A stretch of DNA of 56,049 nt from positions 1 to 56,049 of the forward strand of contig DUQF01000004.1 of NCBI GenBank assembly GCA_012837965.1, written 5' to 3'. The translations under genes and the position numbers were made by a program. This DNA comes from Clostridiales bacterium (GTDB lineage: Bacteria > Bacillota > Clostridia > Christensenellales > Aristaeellaceae). Positions 7,249-16,280 of the stretch are shown here, piece by piece (position 1 is the first letter of the stretch; every line of letters starts with the position of its first letter). The notes beneath the pieces were generated by a model. That model worked only from the letters and a program-made list of their open reading frames with translations, was not told where the DNA came from and made no database searches.

Positions 7249-7938
7249 TTAGAGTTTTAACAAACGGAAATCTAAGGCATCACAGGCCACAAAGTGGTAA
7301 ACAACCCCATTTTTAGAGCCGGAAAATGCCATTTGAGCGCTTTGACCATGTAAATGACCGTAAACCACTTGATCAACCTGATAATTTTCAAGTAAAGATG
7401 TTACAGCACTATCAGCACCTGTTGCATCTGTGGGAGGAAAATGTAAAAGAGCTATTATCTGTTCATTTTCTCTAATCCGCTGCATACTTTTAAGAGATAA
7501 CTCTAGGCGTTTAAGCTCACGCTTATAAATCTTTTCGTCTTCAGGGCTTTCCGGTAAATAAATCCATCCCCTTGAACCACAAAAAATATATTCACCTATT
7601 TTTATTGCATCGTTTTGGATGGCATATATTCCATCAGGCAAACTTAAACGTAGGCGGCTGATTGAACTCCACCAAAAGTCGTGGTTTCCCTTTAAAAGGA
7701 CGGTTTTCCCAGGCAATTGACCTAATAATTCCAAATCGTTTTGAACCTCATCAAGCGTCATGGCCCACGAAATATCACCAGGAATCAGTACAACATCATC
7801 TGCTTTGACTTTTTCCTGCCAATCAACAACAATTTTTTCCACATGGCCTTCCCAGCGTTCTCCGAATATATCCATGGTTTTATCATGAATACCTGGCATA
7901 TGTAAATCGGCTATTGCATAAACTACCGGTTTACTCAT
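7249..7938 (-). CDS. Calcineurin-like metallophosphoesterase (COG1768 type)
   Basis: A 229-residue cytoplasmic phosphoesterase. Metal-binding motifs appear in order: AIADLHM, GDISWAM, LLKGNHDFWW, LLHFPP and YGHLHGQ, the D-x-H / GD / GNHD / H / GHxH pattern of the calcineurin fold. The substrate is not known. The frame extends upstream, but the likely start is the ATG at 7938, which overlaps the end of the acidic zinc-ribbon gene and has a GAGGAAGA site inside it; the two genes are probably translationally coupled. Confidence 0.88.
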   Translation of the reverse strand: MSKPVVYAIADLHMPGIHDKTMDIFGERWEGHVEKIVVDWQEKVKADDVVLIPGDISWAMTLDEVQNDLELLGQLPGKTVLLKGNHDFWWSSISRLRLSLPDGIYAIQNDAIKIGEYIFCGSRGWIYLPESPEDEKIYKRELKRLELSLKSMQRIRENEQIIALLHFPPTDATGADSAVTSLLENYQVDQVVYGHLHGQSAQMAFSGSKNGVVYHFVACDALDFRLLKL

Positions 7939-8308
7939 CGTCTTCCTCTTCGGCTTCTTCCTCTTCTTCCTCCAATTCATCTAAGGAGATATAATCCACC
8001 TCATCGACAAGATCGTCAGCGATTTCGTCTACTTCCAATTCGGGCAATTCATCATCTTCTTTCTTTTCATCCGGATTTTCATCCTCATCAAAATCCTCAT
8101 CTGAGAGACCGGAGTCTTTGTTCATTTCCCGATAGCAGAACGAACACATATCCTTTCCTAAAATCACGGGATGCTCATTACACACACCACATAATTCGAT
8201 TTCATCATCTATGATACCACCATGTACTTCTTCCATGCAGACTTTGCAGTAAGGATCATTGTTTAGAATATAATTCAATTCACAGCGGGGACATTTTTTG
8301 GGCCTCAT
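7931..8308 (-). CDS. Zinc-ribbon protein with long acidic tail
   Basis: A 125-residue protein not recognised as a named family. The N-terminal 60 residues hold four CxxC-type knuckles (CPRC, CKVC, CGVC, CSFC), enough for two zinc ribbons. The rest is extremely acidic, ending in a run of glutamate and aspartate. The start is the ATG at 8308, 8 bases after AAGGAG; the frame is open further but lacks support. It is the promoter-proximal gene of a two-gene unit with the metallophosphoesterase. The tail could bind basic proteins or metal; that is only a guess. Confidence 0.75.
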   Translation of the reverse strand: MRPKKCPRCELNYILNNDPYCKVCMEEVHGGIIDDEIELCGVCNEHPVILGKDMCSFCYREMNKDSGLSDEDFDEDENPDEKKEDDELPELEVDEIADDLVDEVDYISLDELEEEEEEAEEEDDE

Positions 8309-8338
8309 ACAGCACTCCTTATTGGATATAGTACAGGG

Positions 8339-8367
8339 ATTATATACTGTCAATTTGATAAATGCAA
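8339..8367 (-). promoter_or_regulatory. Promoter of the zinc-ribbon/phosphoesterase unit
   Basis: On the minus strand TTGCAT (8362-8367) and TATAAT (8339-8344) are separated by 17 bases, giving a leader of about 25-30 bases before the AAGGAG site. Confidence 0.7.
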
Positions 8368-8379
8368 GAGCGAAATCAT

Positions 8380-9621
8380 TTATCTGCGATTTTTCGATTC
8401 TTCTTTGGTTTTTTCTTCTATTTTGCCGAGTATTAGGATGTCCTGCCCAGTGTTCATGATACCCTGATTCTTATCAACATTAAGAACCAAAGAAATGCCA
8501 ATAATATTGGTTAGCAAATTTGAACCCCCATAACTGATAAAAGGCAAGGGTATGCCTGTGATAGGCATCAACCCCACCGTCATGGCTAAATTTTGGAAGG
8601 CATGGAAAAAAATCATCGCCATGACGCCCACAATGATTAATCGCCCATACTTATCTTCGGTATGGCGAGCTAAGTATAGCATATAAAGAACCATAACTAC
8701 ATACAAGCAAATAATAATTGTACAACCTATAAATCCAACCGCCTCACCTACCGTAGCAAAAATAAAGTCTGTCCAGTCCTCAGGGACAAAATTCAACTGG
8801 CTATGCGACCCTATAACAAACAATCCTATGCCGTTTGTCCCGCCCGAACCTATAGCTTCTTGTGAGTTGAGAATCTGTAAGCCTGCGCTTTGAGCGTATT
8901 TATGTGGATCCAAGAATGAAAGCAAGCGTAAAAGCTTATAGCTATCGGACCCTGAAATGATGCCATATCCAAACAAAGCGCCGACGCCAACCAAAGCCAA
9001 AACCATCAGGGAAATGACCCACTTCCAGCTAGCGCCACCAAAGTATATCATGATATAAAAAATTGCAGCCATAACAATGATTGATCCCGTTTCACCCTGG
9101 ACAAAGGTAACTACTGCCGGTAAACCAACAATTAAAAACAGCTTAACTGCATCTTTAAAATTACTCATTGGGCTCTCATTGCTTTCCATATGTTCGGCCA
9201 GCAATAATATGATAGCAATTTTCGCAAATTCACTGGGTTGAAGCATACGGCCAAGAAACAACTGGAACCAAGCCGAAACATTTCGTATCGCAGAGGTACC
9301 AGTTACAACCAATAAAGCTACAATTGTTAAATAATAAAAGTAACGTGCATAACGCTTGAATTTTTCATAAGGTATGCTCACAATAACGGACACTACCACG
9401 GGCGAAGCAATAGTAAAAATCGCCTGCCAACGAGCGGAAGTTGAATTAAGAATTTTGTTTAATAATGGTAAACCCGCACTAATTAACGGGTCAAATGTAG
9501 CAACAGCAATAAACAGTACACCCAACAACATCATCAGGTAAGTTATTAACAGAAGAAATACGTTTAACCGGAACCGCCGTTGAGGCAAGCTGCCGGTATG
9601 TTTTTGAGTCCATTTAGCCAT
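8380..9621 (-). CDS. rodA: Peptidoglycan glycosyltransferase RodA (SEDS family)
   Basis: A 413-residue polytopic SEDS protein that polymerises glycan strands for elongation with a class B PBP. Visible family motifs: FLGRMLQPSEFAK, EAIGSGG, FVPEDWTDFIFATVGE and PLPFISYGGSN near the C-terminus. The acidic residues of the VPE-x-x-TDF segment that are essential in SEDS enzymes are retained, although the usual histidine is tryptophan. Its ATG overlaps the minD stop by 8 bases, and it ends the metG-to-rodA operon. Position beside mreBCD and PBP2 favours RodA over FtsW. Confidence 0.93.
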   Translation of the reverse strand: MAKWTQKHTGSLPQRRFRLNVFLLLITYLMMLLGVLFIAVATFDPLISAGLPLLNKILNSTSARWQAIFTIASPVVVSVIVSIPYEKFKRYARYFYYLTIVALLVVTGTSAIRNVSAWFQLFLGRMLQPSEFAKIAIILLLAEHMESNESPMSNFKDAVKLFLIVGLPAVVTFVQGETGSIIVMAAIFYIMIYFGGASWKWVISLMVLALVGVGALFGYGIISGSDSYKLLRLLSFLDPHKYAQSAGLQILNSQEAIGSGGTNGIGLFVIGSHSQLNFVPEDWTDFIFATVGEAVGFIGCTIIICLYVVMVLYMLYLARHTEDKYGRLIIVGVMAMIFFHAFQNLAMTVGLMPITGIPLPFISYGGSNLLTNIIGISLVLNVDKNQGIMNTGQDILILGKIEEKTKEESKNRR

Positions 9622-10402
9622 AATGTTTCTCCCTTCTCAAACGATTCAGGAAGTTCTGAAAAAAACGTCCGCAGGTTTGTAACGTTTCACTCCCCTGTAG
9701 ACCAGCAAGAATCCTTTGAACAGTCGTGTGCAAGGGCTCCTCCTGAACACAGGCAACAATATGTCCCGTTTCAACAGCCTGCTCATACAAACGCTGTAGG
9801 TTGGGTATCATTCCCAAATACTTTAAATCCATAAACCGCGCTATGGCAGGAAACTTATCTTTGATTTTTTTGGAGTTGATAACTTTGTTAAACAAAAGAT
9901 TGGCGGATAATTGGTACTGATTCCATAAAAAAGAAGCTGCTTTTTCAGCATATCTGATGCTGACAGGGTCGGGTGTAGCAACAATGATGATTTCATCGCC
10001 GCATTTGGCAAAGACCTCAACCGCCTTTCCAAGTCCCGAGGGACAATCGATAATTACCATGTCGTACCGCTCTTTAAGAGATTTGATGAGCTTTTGCGCA
10101 TGGGTTATTTCAAAGTTCGAAATCTTAGTGCTCTGGCCAGCTGTCATTAAATAAAGTTCGGAAGTACAGTCACAAGAATAAATCGCTTGTCCAAGATCAC
10201 AGCGTCCCGCAAAAAAATCGCCCATATCATATACAATCTTATCTTCCATGTTCAAAAGGATATCTAAACTTCTTGAGCCGATATCTCCATCGATTAATAA
10301 TACACTCCCTGAGTTTTCAGCAGCTACCAGTCCAAGCATAACGGCAATGGTTGACTTACCTACCCCTCCCTTGCCTGATACAATCGTCCATACTTTTCCC
10401 AT
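9614..10402 (-). CDS. minD: Septum site-determining ATPase MinD-like
   Basis: A 262-residue ParA/MinD ATPase. The deviant Walker A loop SGKGGVGKST (residues 9-18), the LLIDGDIG segment and VIIDCPSGLG (Walker B region) are intact, and the C-terminus FFQNFLNRLRREKHYG is an amphipathic helix like the membrane-targeting sequence of MinD. It lies between pbp2 and rodA, where Clostridia usually carry minC-minD-minE, yet neither minC nor minE is present here. It may position division with other partners or work in the elongasome. Eleven bases separate it from pbp2; its own ribosome binding site is weak. Confidence 0.82.
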   Translation of the reverse strand: MGKVWTIVSGKGGVGKSTIAVMLGLVAAENSGSVLLIDGDIGSRSLDILLNMEDKIVYDMGDFFAGRCDLGQAIYSCDCTSELYLMTAGQSTKISNFEITHAQKLIKSLKERYDMVIIDCPSGLGKAVEVFAKCGDEIIIVATPDPVSIRYAEKAASFLWNQYQLSANLLFNKVINSKKIKDKFPAIARFMDLKYLGMIPNLQRLYEQAVETGHIVACVQEEPLHTTVQRILAGLQGSETLQTCGRFFQNFLNRLRREKHYG

Positions 10403-10413
10403 TGTTTCTTCTT

Positions 10414-12960
10414 TTAAGGCATCAACTCATTACCCGGAACGACAGGAACATCTCCTGTTTGCTTGGTTTTGTTGTCCATCCACCAAGTAATAAAAAGCTT
10501 TGTCGCTAAAGTACTTTGCGCACCAGAATATCCATTTGGAATCAAGGTGACAATAGCTATTTCTGCCGGCGTTTCAAAGGGAGTCAAAGCAACAAACCAA
10601 CCATTGTTTTCAACGTCCAACTTGACTTTTCCGATAGTGATCTGTGAAGTACCTGTTTTTGCCCAAAGGTCATTTTCATAGGGCCAACCCTTAAAGATTC
10701 GGCTTGCAGTACCTCCTTCTTCGGCGTTAACCACGCCTTTCATTCCTTCCCTGATATAGGGTAAATAGGGCTCCACACCATCAAGCTTACCAAACACATT
10801 AGGTTCATACTTGTTTAAAATTTCACCATTAGGCGAAATAACAGAATCGACAATATTCAGGTTAAATACCGTACCCCCATTTCCAATGGCAGCAACATAG
10901 CGGCTGACAGCAGCAGGCGTTAATAGCGTGATGGACTGACCGATAGCCATCTGTACCTCCAAGCTGCCGCCCCATTTGATATCGTTCAGGTAAATCCAGA
11001 TGTCTCCAACAACCGCTTGCAGCCAAACCATTTCCCTGGTCATGTTCAGTTCGGCCATTAAGATTGGGCGCATAGCATCCGCCCATAGGTCAGAGTGCGT
11101 GTCAACTGCCATTTTCATCAGTTCTGCGCAGCATTTATTGAGCTGTTCTTCGGAATAGGTAATGCCATAGGAAGCGCCAATATTTTGCAGGTGCTGCTTA
11201 ATTGCCGCACGAACAAGCACGGGCGTTGCCGTTTCCTGCTCATATATATTTTCTTGCTCCTTATCATAAAGAGATGTTTGGCAACCAACAATACTACGGG
11301 CTTCGCCGGGCAATTGAATACCCGTCTTGGACGTAAGTCCAATAGCTGTCGAAAATTTATATAATCTGTTTGTGCCCGTATCTCCGTAGAGACGGCCAGC
11401 CAGAGTATAAAAAAAGTAGTTGCACGAGTTAGAAATACCCTCAATGATTGTTAGGTTTGCATGCTTATAACGCTGTCCTTTGGTAATCCAGCAGGTTGGC
11501 GCTTCATCTTCAAGCCTTGTATATTTTGTGTACGCGCCTTCATCTGAAATAGTCTCATCAACTGTTAATTCACCGTTGGTTAGAGCAGCTAAAGCTGTTA
11601 CCATCTTGAAAATCGAACCAGGCTCAGCACGCTGTTGGATATTAAAGTTGCGCAGAATCTTACGTTCGTCAAGCAAATAGCTAATTGCTTCTTCACCACC
11701 CGCAGTCATGGCGTTAAGGTCAAAGGTCGGATATTGCGCCATGGCCAGAACACGTCCAGTATTAACATCAAGTACCGTCATGGCGCCTGTTTCAGCAAGC
11801 TTAAGCGGGAATTTGTCGAAATCCCGGGTTTCCAATTTTTCACGGTTGGCTTCCAGCCAATTGGGGTTAACAATCCTTGCTTCCTGCGCGGCACGAACAG
11901 AAGCTACGTTCTGGGCCAAAGCCTCTTCCGCCATCTGTTGATAGCTTGCAATCAAGGTTAATTTAACATTATTTCCATTTTGCGGCGGAGAATAGGAAAT
12001 CTGTCGGGTAAGCCTACCTAAGTTATCACGCTCCATAACACGGCTACCTTGTCTGCTGGTAATGTTAGGCGTAAGCCAGTTTTCCATGCTCTTTTCAATG
12101 CCATCCTTACCGATAGTATCATTGAGGGCATAACCAAGGGGGCGTAAAGATTCAACATAGTTGTCCGAATCGGCAATTGGGCCGACATAGCCAATAACTT
12201 GAGAAGCCAAAGTAGAGCGGGGATAAATACGTTTTTCACCAGTAGAAATATCGATGCCGTGAAGTACCATTTTTCTTCCGGTAATTTCACTTACACAAGC
12301 AAAGGGAACGTCTTTGGCAATTTCAATAGGAACAGAGTTATACAGGTTCATCTGCATTTCCGAGTAGACAGCAATAACCTTGAGGATGGTTTCTTCATCT
12401 AAATCTCTTGTATCCAAATTATAGAGTTTTAACAATCGAAGATAGCAATCTTCCGCAGTTGGATACCTGGTGAAACCTAAGTAATGGTTATCTCTCCATT
12501 GATTTTCACGTATTTCAAGCACACGGTCACTGACCCCTCGTCCAAAATCAAATTCCCATCGGTTGGTTTCTTCATTACGCTTAAAGACGCTAATGACAGA
12601 TATTTCTGAACCATACTTTTTTAGAATATCCATGGTTTCAAGGATAGAGTCAGTAAAGCGCTCGTAATCTTCAGCGGAGGTTTGAGTCATGTAACGCTGA
12701 AAGGTAACATTATAGGTGTCTTCACTCATGGCAAGCACCACAGAATCAGCATCAGTAATCATGCCTCGCTTACCGGTTAAACGCAAAGTTTTTGCGCTTT
12801 TGATGCCTGCATCTTGTTGGTATAGATCCGCATGAACAATCTGAAGAGAATAGAGTTTGGCAACGACCGCAGAAAAAGCAAGTACAACAAAACCCAGAAA
12901 AATAAGGTAACGCACGAACATGCCTTTACCAATTTTAAGTTGCTTACTGTTCTTGTCCAT
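10414..12960 (-). CDS. mrdA: Penicillin-binding protein 2 (class B transpeptidase, elongasome)
   Basis: An 848-residue bitopic transpeptidase that cross-links new peptidoglycan with RodA. A short cytoplasmic tail precedes one membrane helix (about 15-37). The pedestal domain follows (NLGRLTRQISYSP region) and then the penicillin-binding domain with SxxK in EPGSIFKM, SxN in SNSCNYFF and KTG in WAKTGTSQ. An insertion of about 110 residues between SxN and KTG is common in Clostridia PBP2. The ATG at 12960, 8 bases after AAGGA, is preferred to the GTG two codons upstream. It overlaps the mreD end by 17 bases. Confidence 0.93.
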   Translation of the reverse strand: MDKNSKQLKIGKGMFVRYLIFLGFVVLAFSAVVAKLYSLQIVHADLYQQDAGIKSAKTLRLTGKRGMITDADSVVLAMSEDTYNVTFQRYMTQTSAEDYERFTDSILETMDILKKYGSEISVISVFKRNEETNRWEFDFGRGVSDRVLEIRENQWRDNHYLGFTRYPTAEDCYLRLLKLYNLDTRDLDEETILKVIAVYSEMQMNLYNSVPIEIAKDVPFACVSEITGRKMVLHGIDISTGEKRIYPRSTLASQVIGYVGPIADSDNYVESLRPLGYALNDTIGKDGIEKSMENWLTPNITSRQGSRVMERDNLGRLTRQISYSPPQNGNNVKLTLIASYQQMAEEALAQNVASVRAAQEARIVNPNWLEANREKLETRDFDKFPLKLAETGAMTVLDVNTGRVLAMAQYPTFDLNAMTAGGEEAISYLLDERKILRNFNIQQRAEPGSIFKMVTALAALTNGELTVDETISDEGAYTKYTRLEDEAPTCWITKGQRYKHANLTIIEGISNSCNYFFYTLAGRLYGDTGTNRLYKFSTAIGLTSKTGIQLPGEARSIVGCQTSLYDKEQENIYEQETATPVLVRAAIKQHLQNIGASYGITYSEEQLNKCCAELMKMAVDTHSDLWADAMRPILMAELNMTREMVWLQAVVGDIWIYLNDIKWGGSLEVQMAIGQSITLLTPAAVSRYVAAIGNGGTVFNLNIVDSVISPNGEILNKYEPNVFGKLDGVEPYLPYIREGMKGVVNAEEGGTASRIFKGWPYENDLWAKTGTSQITIGKVKLDVENNGWFVALTPFETPAEIAIVTLIPNGYSGAQSTLATKLFITWWMDNKTKQTGDVPVVPGNELMP

Positions 12961-13981
12961 TTTCACTTTCCTTGGTTATTGCGTCCGGAGTTTGATCTGA
13001 TTCAGTATGGAGGTTTTCATCTGGCACTAATTCATCAAAATTATCTTGATCATTTTGCAAAAAAGGTAACGAGTCATACTTTTCTTCGACTTCGGGCTGA
13101 TCTTCAAGTCTGCGTTTCAAACCGCTATATGAAGAAAGCGGCGCGTCGTTTTGAATTACTGTCATCAGCTGCCATTGTTCAGGCATGATAGGCGTAGCTG
13201 ATTCCAAATAAGAATCGCCAATCTTTTTAACCCGTTTCTTTTTTGCGAGCCCTAAAAATCTTCGGGCGGGAAACATTAGGATAAAGGTTACAGCCACGGT
13301 ATATATACTGGATTTAACTAAGTTACCCAAATGGTAAGAACCAAGTTTAACTCCGTTTAGCGCAGCATAACCCATCAAAATAAGTTCCAATGTTGCTTGT
13401 AAAAGAAAGGCGTTCATCAGAATACGTTGTAAAGGATCTCTGTCTTCTGTAGGTGTTCTTGGAGAAAGGTGACTAATAAAACGCTTCAATGCATTTATAA
13501 TTGGATTGACTTCCGTTCGTTCGCCTTGGGCGCGGGCACGATCACTGCGCACTGTAGCAATGCCTGTTTCAAGGCGAATGGTGCGCTTCTTTTCATCAAC
13601 GCTTACGCGCCGCATTTCTCGGCGAAACTCGCTCATATCGGCAAACAACTGCGCATAGAGAACGGCTAACACCGGATAAATTATAACATAAAATGACGGA
13701 ATGGAGCGCATAGTCGCTTCAAGCATCAAACCGATCAGGGCTCCCGCAACAAAAGCGTATTTTTTACCGTAGGATACGGTCAAAATAGCAATGATTGACA
13801 TGAACAAATTGCCCATAGCGCCAAATATTCGAAGGTGGGGCATAACCGATACTTGCAATAAATAAAAAATAATGATCAATACCAGCGCCCTTAGCATACG
13901 GGCAACAGCCACATGCAAGACGCGCAAAAAAACAATAAAGCTGTTCCATATATCGCCGATGCGATCAAAAATTGAATCCAT
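12944..13981 (-). CDS. mreD: Rod shape-determining protein MreD (enlarged)
   Basis: A membrane protein of the MreBCD elongasome, recognised mainly by position between mreC and pbp2 and by its hydrophobic pattern: about 30-50, 55-80, 85-115, 190-215 and 225-245. It is 345 residues, about twice the usual MreD, because of a charged cytoplasmic loop (about 118-180, rich in R, E and K) and an acidic C-terminal tail of about 90 residues. The ATG at 13981 shares one base with the mreC stop (TGATG); a TTG one codon earlier is the longer alternative. Confidence 0.78.
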   Translation of the reverse strand: MDSIFDRIGDIWNSFIVFLRVLHVAVARMLRALVLIIIFYLLQVSVMPHLRIFGAMGNLFMSIIAILTVSYGKKYAFVAGALIGLMLEATMRSIPSFYVIIYPVLAVLYAQLFADMSEFRREMRRVSVDEKKRTIRLETGIATVRSDRARAQGERTEVNPIINALKRFISHLSPRTPTEDRDPLQRILMNAFLLQATLELILMGYAALNGVKLGSYHLGNLVKSSIYTVAVTFILMFPARRFLGLAKKKRVKKIGDSYLESATPIMPEQWQLMTVIQNDAPLSSYSGLKRRLEDQPEVEEKYDSLPFLQNDQDNFDELVPDENLHTESDQTPDAITKESENGQEQ

Positions 13982-15213
13982 CAATCGTTCTCTACGGTTA
14001 AAAAGTCGCTGGAGAAAGTAGGCGCAGGCGTATCGGTCGGTTCAGGTGTATCGGTCGGTTCAGGCGTCTGTGTTATGTCCGATTGATATTTATCAATATA
14101 CATGATGTCATCTTCGGATGTTTCTTCACCTGTTGTGGTAGGTTCTTTTGTTTCTTCAGGTTTAGACGCTGGGGTTATCTCAGGTTCGACCGTAGGGGTC
14201 AGCGCGCTCACCTGCCCTAAATAAGTCGCCTGTGGCATTTGTGTCGGAACCGGAACATAGGTTGATTGGCTCATCGATCCGCGTACATCCGCTTGCTCAG
14301 CCTTCTCCGGGCGATAACGATAAACAATCACATATTCTAAATGTTCAAAGTTGGCGATCGGGTCAATGACCACATAGCGTTTGGAATCATCCTCTCCCCT
14401 GGTACTTTCACGTACATGGCCGATGGGAATACCTTTAGGAAACTCCATGCCAACACCGGAAGTAACCACTCTGTCGCCTGGTCTGGGCAAGGAGGTATAG
14501 CTTAAATAGTACATACGGCATTCTTTCTTTCCATTCACAGAAAGAGTGCCCTGTACCGTTCCCTGATCCCGACTGGACTCGATCAGTCCTGCAATAGAAC
14601 AGTCAGCATCAATAATGCCCTTCACGGAACAAGTGTTTTCACGCACATCGTAGGTATAGCCGATCAAGGCGCCAGGAACGACTACAGCCAAGTTATTTTC
14701 CACCCCCTGATTGGTGCCAACATCAATGGTTAACGCAAAAGTATAATTGGAAGTATCTGTCCCAATCACTGATGCCTTGATACCGTCCATCTTGCGATTA
14801 CGATTGATTTCATCAGCTAAATCCTTCATTTGGGCAAGTTCATATTCCAACGTTTCGACCCGCATCGCCCGATCGGTTAGTTCATCCACCTTTTCTTGCA
14901 GTTTTTGGTACTCCTCTTCCAAAGTTGCCCTGTATTTGAGCTTACGAAGGTAAGCTACGGCTGAATCAGTCAGGTTGGAAAAAACACTTTGTATAGGCGT
15001 TATGACTGTTGACACAACATGGCGCGGCTTGTCAAGTATTCCGTATTCCGGAAAAAACTGAAATGCAATAGTAGCAACAATAGCAATAAGTAAAACAACT
15101 ATCACAATCCTGCCCACCCAATTGGATAGACCCCTCACCTCGCCCGATCTCGGGTTGACTTTCTGCTTTGCTTTTTTATTCACTGGAGGTGACTGGGGTT
15201 TCTTTTTCTTCAC
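13981..15213 (-). CDS. mreC: Rod shape-determining protein MreC
   Basis: A 410-residue bitopic protein that scaffolds the elongasome outside the membrane. A lysine-rich cytoplasmic tail, one membrane helix (about 33-52), a coiled coil (about 90-140) and the two beta domains with TNQGVENNLAVVVPGALIG and PRPGDRVVTSGVGMEFPKGIPIG are all typical. The last about 90 residues are a Pro/Thr/Glu tail absent from model MreC proteins, including TPEPTDTPEPTDTPAPT encoded by an 18-bp tandem repeat. The start is a GTG overlapping the mreB TGA (GTGA) with GAGGT upstream. Confidence 0.93.
   Translation of the reverse strand: MKKKKPQSPPVNKKAKQKVNPRSGEVRGLSNWVGRIVIVVLLIAIVATIAFQFFPEYGILDKPRHVVSTVITPIQSVFSNLTDSAVAYLRKLKYRATLEEEYQKLQEKVDELTDRAMRVETLEYELAQMKDLADEINRNRKMDGIKASVIGTDTSNYTFALTIDVGTNQGVENNLAVVVPGALIGYTYDVRENTCSVKGIIDADCSIAGLIESSRDQGTVQGTLSVNGKKECRMYYLSYTSLPRPGDRVVTSGVGMEFPKGIPIGHVRESTRGEDDSKRYVVIDPIANFEHLEYVIVYRYRPEKAEQADVRGSMSQSTYVPVPTQMPQATYLGQVSALTPTVEPEITPASKPEETKEPTTTGEETSEDDIMYIDKYQSDITQTPEPTDTPEPTDTPAPTFSSDFLTVEND
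14031..14066. repeat. 18-bp tandem repeat inside mreC
   Basis: Two adjacent 18-bp units (14031-14048 and 14049-14066) differ at one position. They encode the repeated EPTDTP unit in the Pro/Thr tail of MreC. Such repeats can change copy number by slippage while keeping frame. Confidence 0.8.
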
Positions 15214-16259
15214 ACCAGTACCTCTTCGTCTCGGAAACGTCCGAGACGTTCTACTATGGCCAAATGCTCGTCGTTATCAAGTAACTTGCTTAGACCCTTC
15301 ACACAGCAAAAGTCGGGTTCACGCGCAGTATGAACGGGCATACCAAGAAGGCTTTCGCTCATAAAACTTTCAAAGCCGGAAAGTAGCGAACCACCACCTG
15401 TTAGGACAACACCTTCGGTTAACACATCGGCCGCGGCTTCGGGGGGAGCCTTTTTTAAGATATTTTGGGCGTTGTCTGCAATCTGGCTACAAAGGGGACA
15501 AAGAACTTCCCAAAGCTCACTTAAAGACATATCAACAATACGAGGCAACCCCGTGGTCATTTCACGGCCACGAACTTGAAACTGCATGTTTTGTTCGGGG
15601 GCAACTGCGCTTCCTCTGTCGATTTTTATGTTTTCAGCCACTCTATCGCCTATGAGCATATTATACTGTTTTTGTATATGGCTCATGATGGCTTCATCAA
15701 AAGCCACGCCGCCAATAGCAATCGAACGGTAGCCAATAAAGCCGCCCGATGCAATCAAGCCAATCTCCGTTGTTCCACCACCTATGTCTATGACCATAGA
15801 AGCTTTGTGTGAAAAAATATCAAGATCAGCTCCAAGAGCTGAAGCAAAAGGTTTTTCAATCAAATGAAGACTATTTTTTTGAATACCCGCTTTCAGGGCG
15901 GCATCCCGAAGAACTCGTCTATCAATCGGAGAAAGACCGCAAGGGATACTAATAAGTGCCTTTGGCTTAAACAAATAGGAAGCGCCAATACTCTTGCGGA
16001 TAAAATAACGAAGCAGATCTTCAGCCAGCTCAAATTCCTTGATTCTGCCTTGGCGCAGCGGACGGATAGCCACCTCATCAGGCGCAGTCCTTCCTACCAT
16101 CGACATGGCATTTTCACCAATTGCACGTAAACTCCTGCGAACATTATCGGTAACCACCAGCATGGTCGCTTCATCAAGCACAATCTCCCCACGCTTTAAA
16201 CAAACGCGGGTTGAAGAAGTACCAAGGTCAATGCCTATCTCTTTGCGAAATGAAATCAT
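15210..16259 (-). CDS. mreB: Rod shape-determining protein MreB (actin-like)
   Basis: A 349-residue bacterial actin that guides lateral wall synthesis. Phosphate-1 (EIGIDLGTSSTRV), phosphate-2 (MVIDIGGGTTEIGLIA) and the adenosine motif (LTGGGSLLSGFE) are present, and the length equals that of family members. It is the first shape gene of the operon, 22 bases behind maf, with only a weak GGATGG ribosome binding site. Confidence 0.95.
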   Translation of the reverse strand: MISFRKEIGIDLGTSSTRVCLKRGEIVLDEATMLVVTDNVRRSLRAIGENAMSMVGRTAPDEVAIRPLRQGRIKEFELAEDLLRYFIRKSIGASYLFKPKALISIPCGLSPIDRRVLRDAALKAGIQKNSLHLIEKPFASALGADLDIFSHKASMVIDIGGGTTEIGLIASGGFIGYRSIAIGGVAFDEAIMSHIQKQYNMLIGDRVAENIKIDRGSAVAPEQNMQFQVRGREMTTGLPRIVDMSLSELWEVLCPLCSQIADNAQNILKKAPPEAAADVLTEGVVLTGGGSLLSGFESFMSESLLGMPVHTAREPDFCCVKGLSKLLDNDEHLAIVERLGRFRDEEVLV

Positions 16260-16280
16260 TTATCCATCCGTAATCGTTAA

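Noticed and set aside
10862-11961. Several frames of 60-110 residues on both strands inside pbp2
   Set aside because: All lie within the penicillin-binding domain coding sequence, and none has start signals or recognisable motifs.
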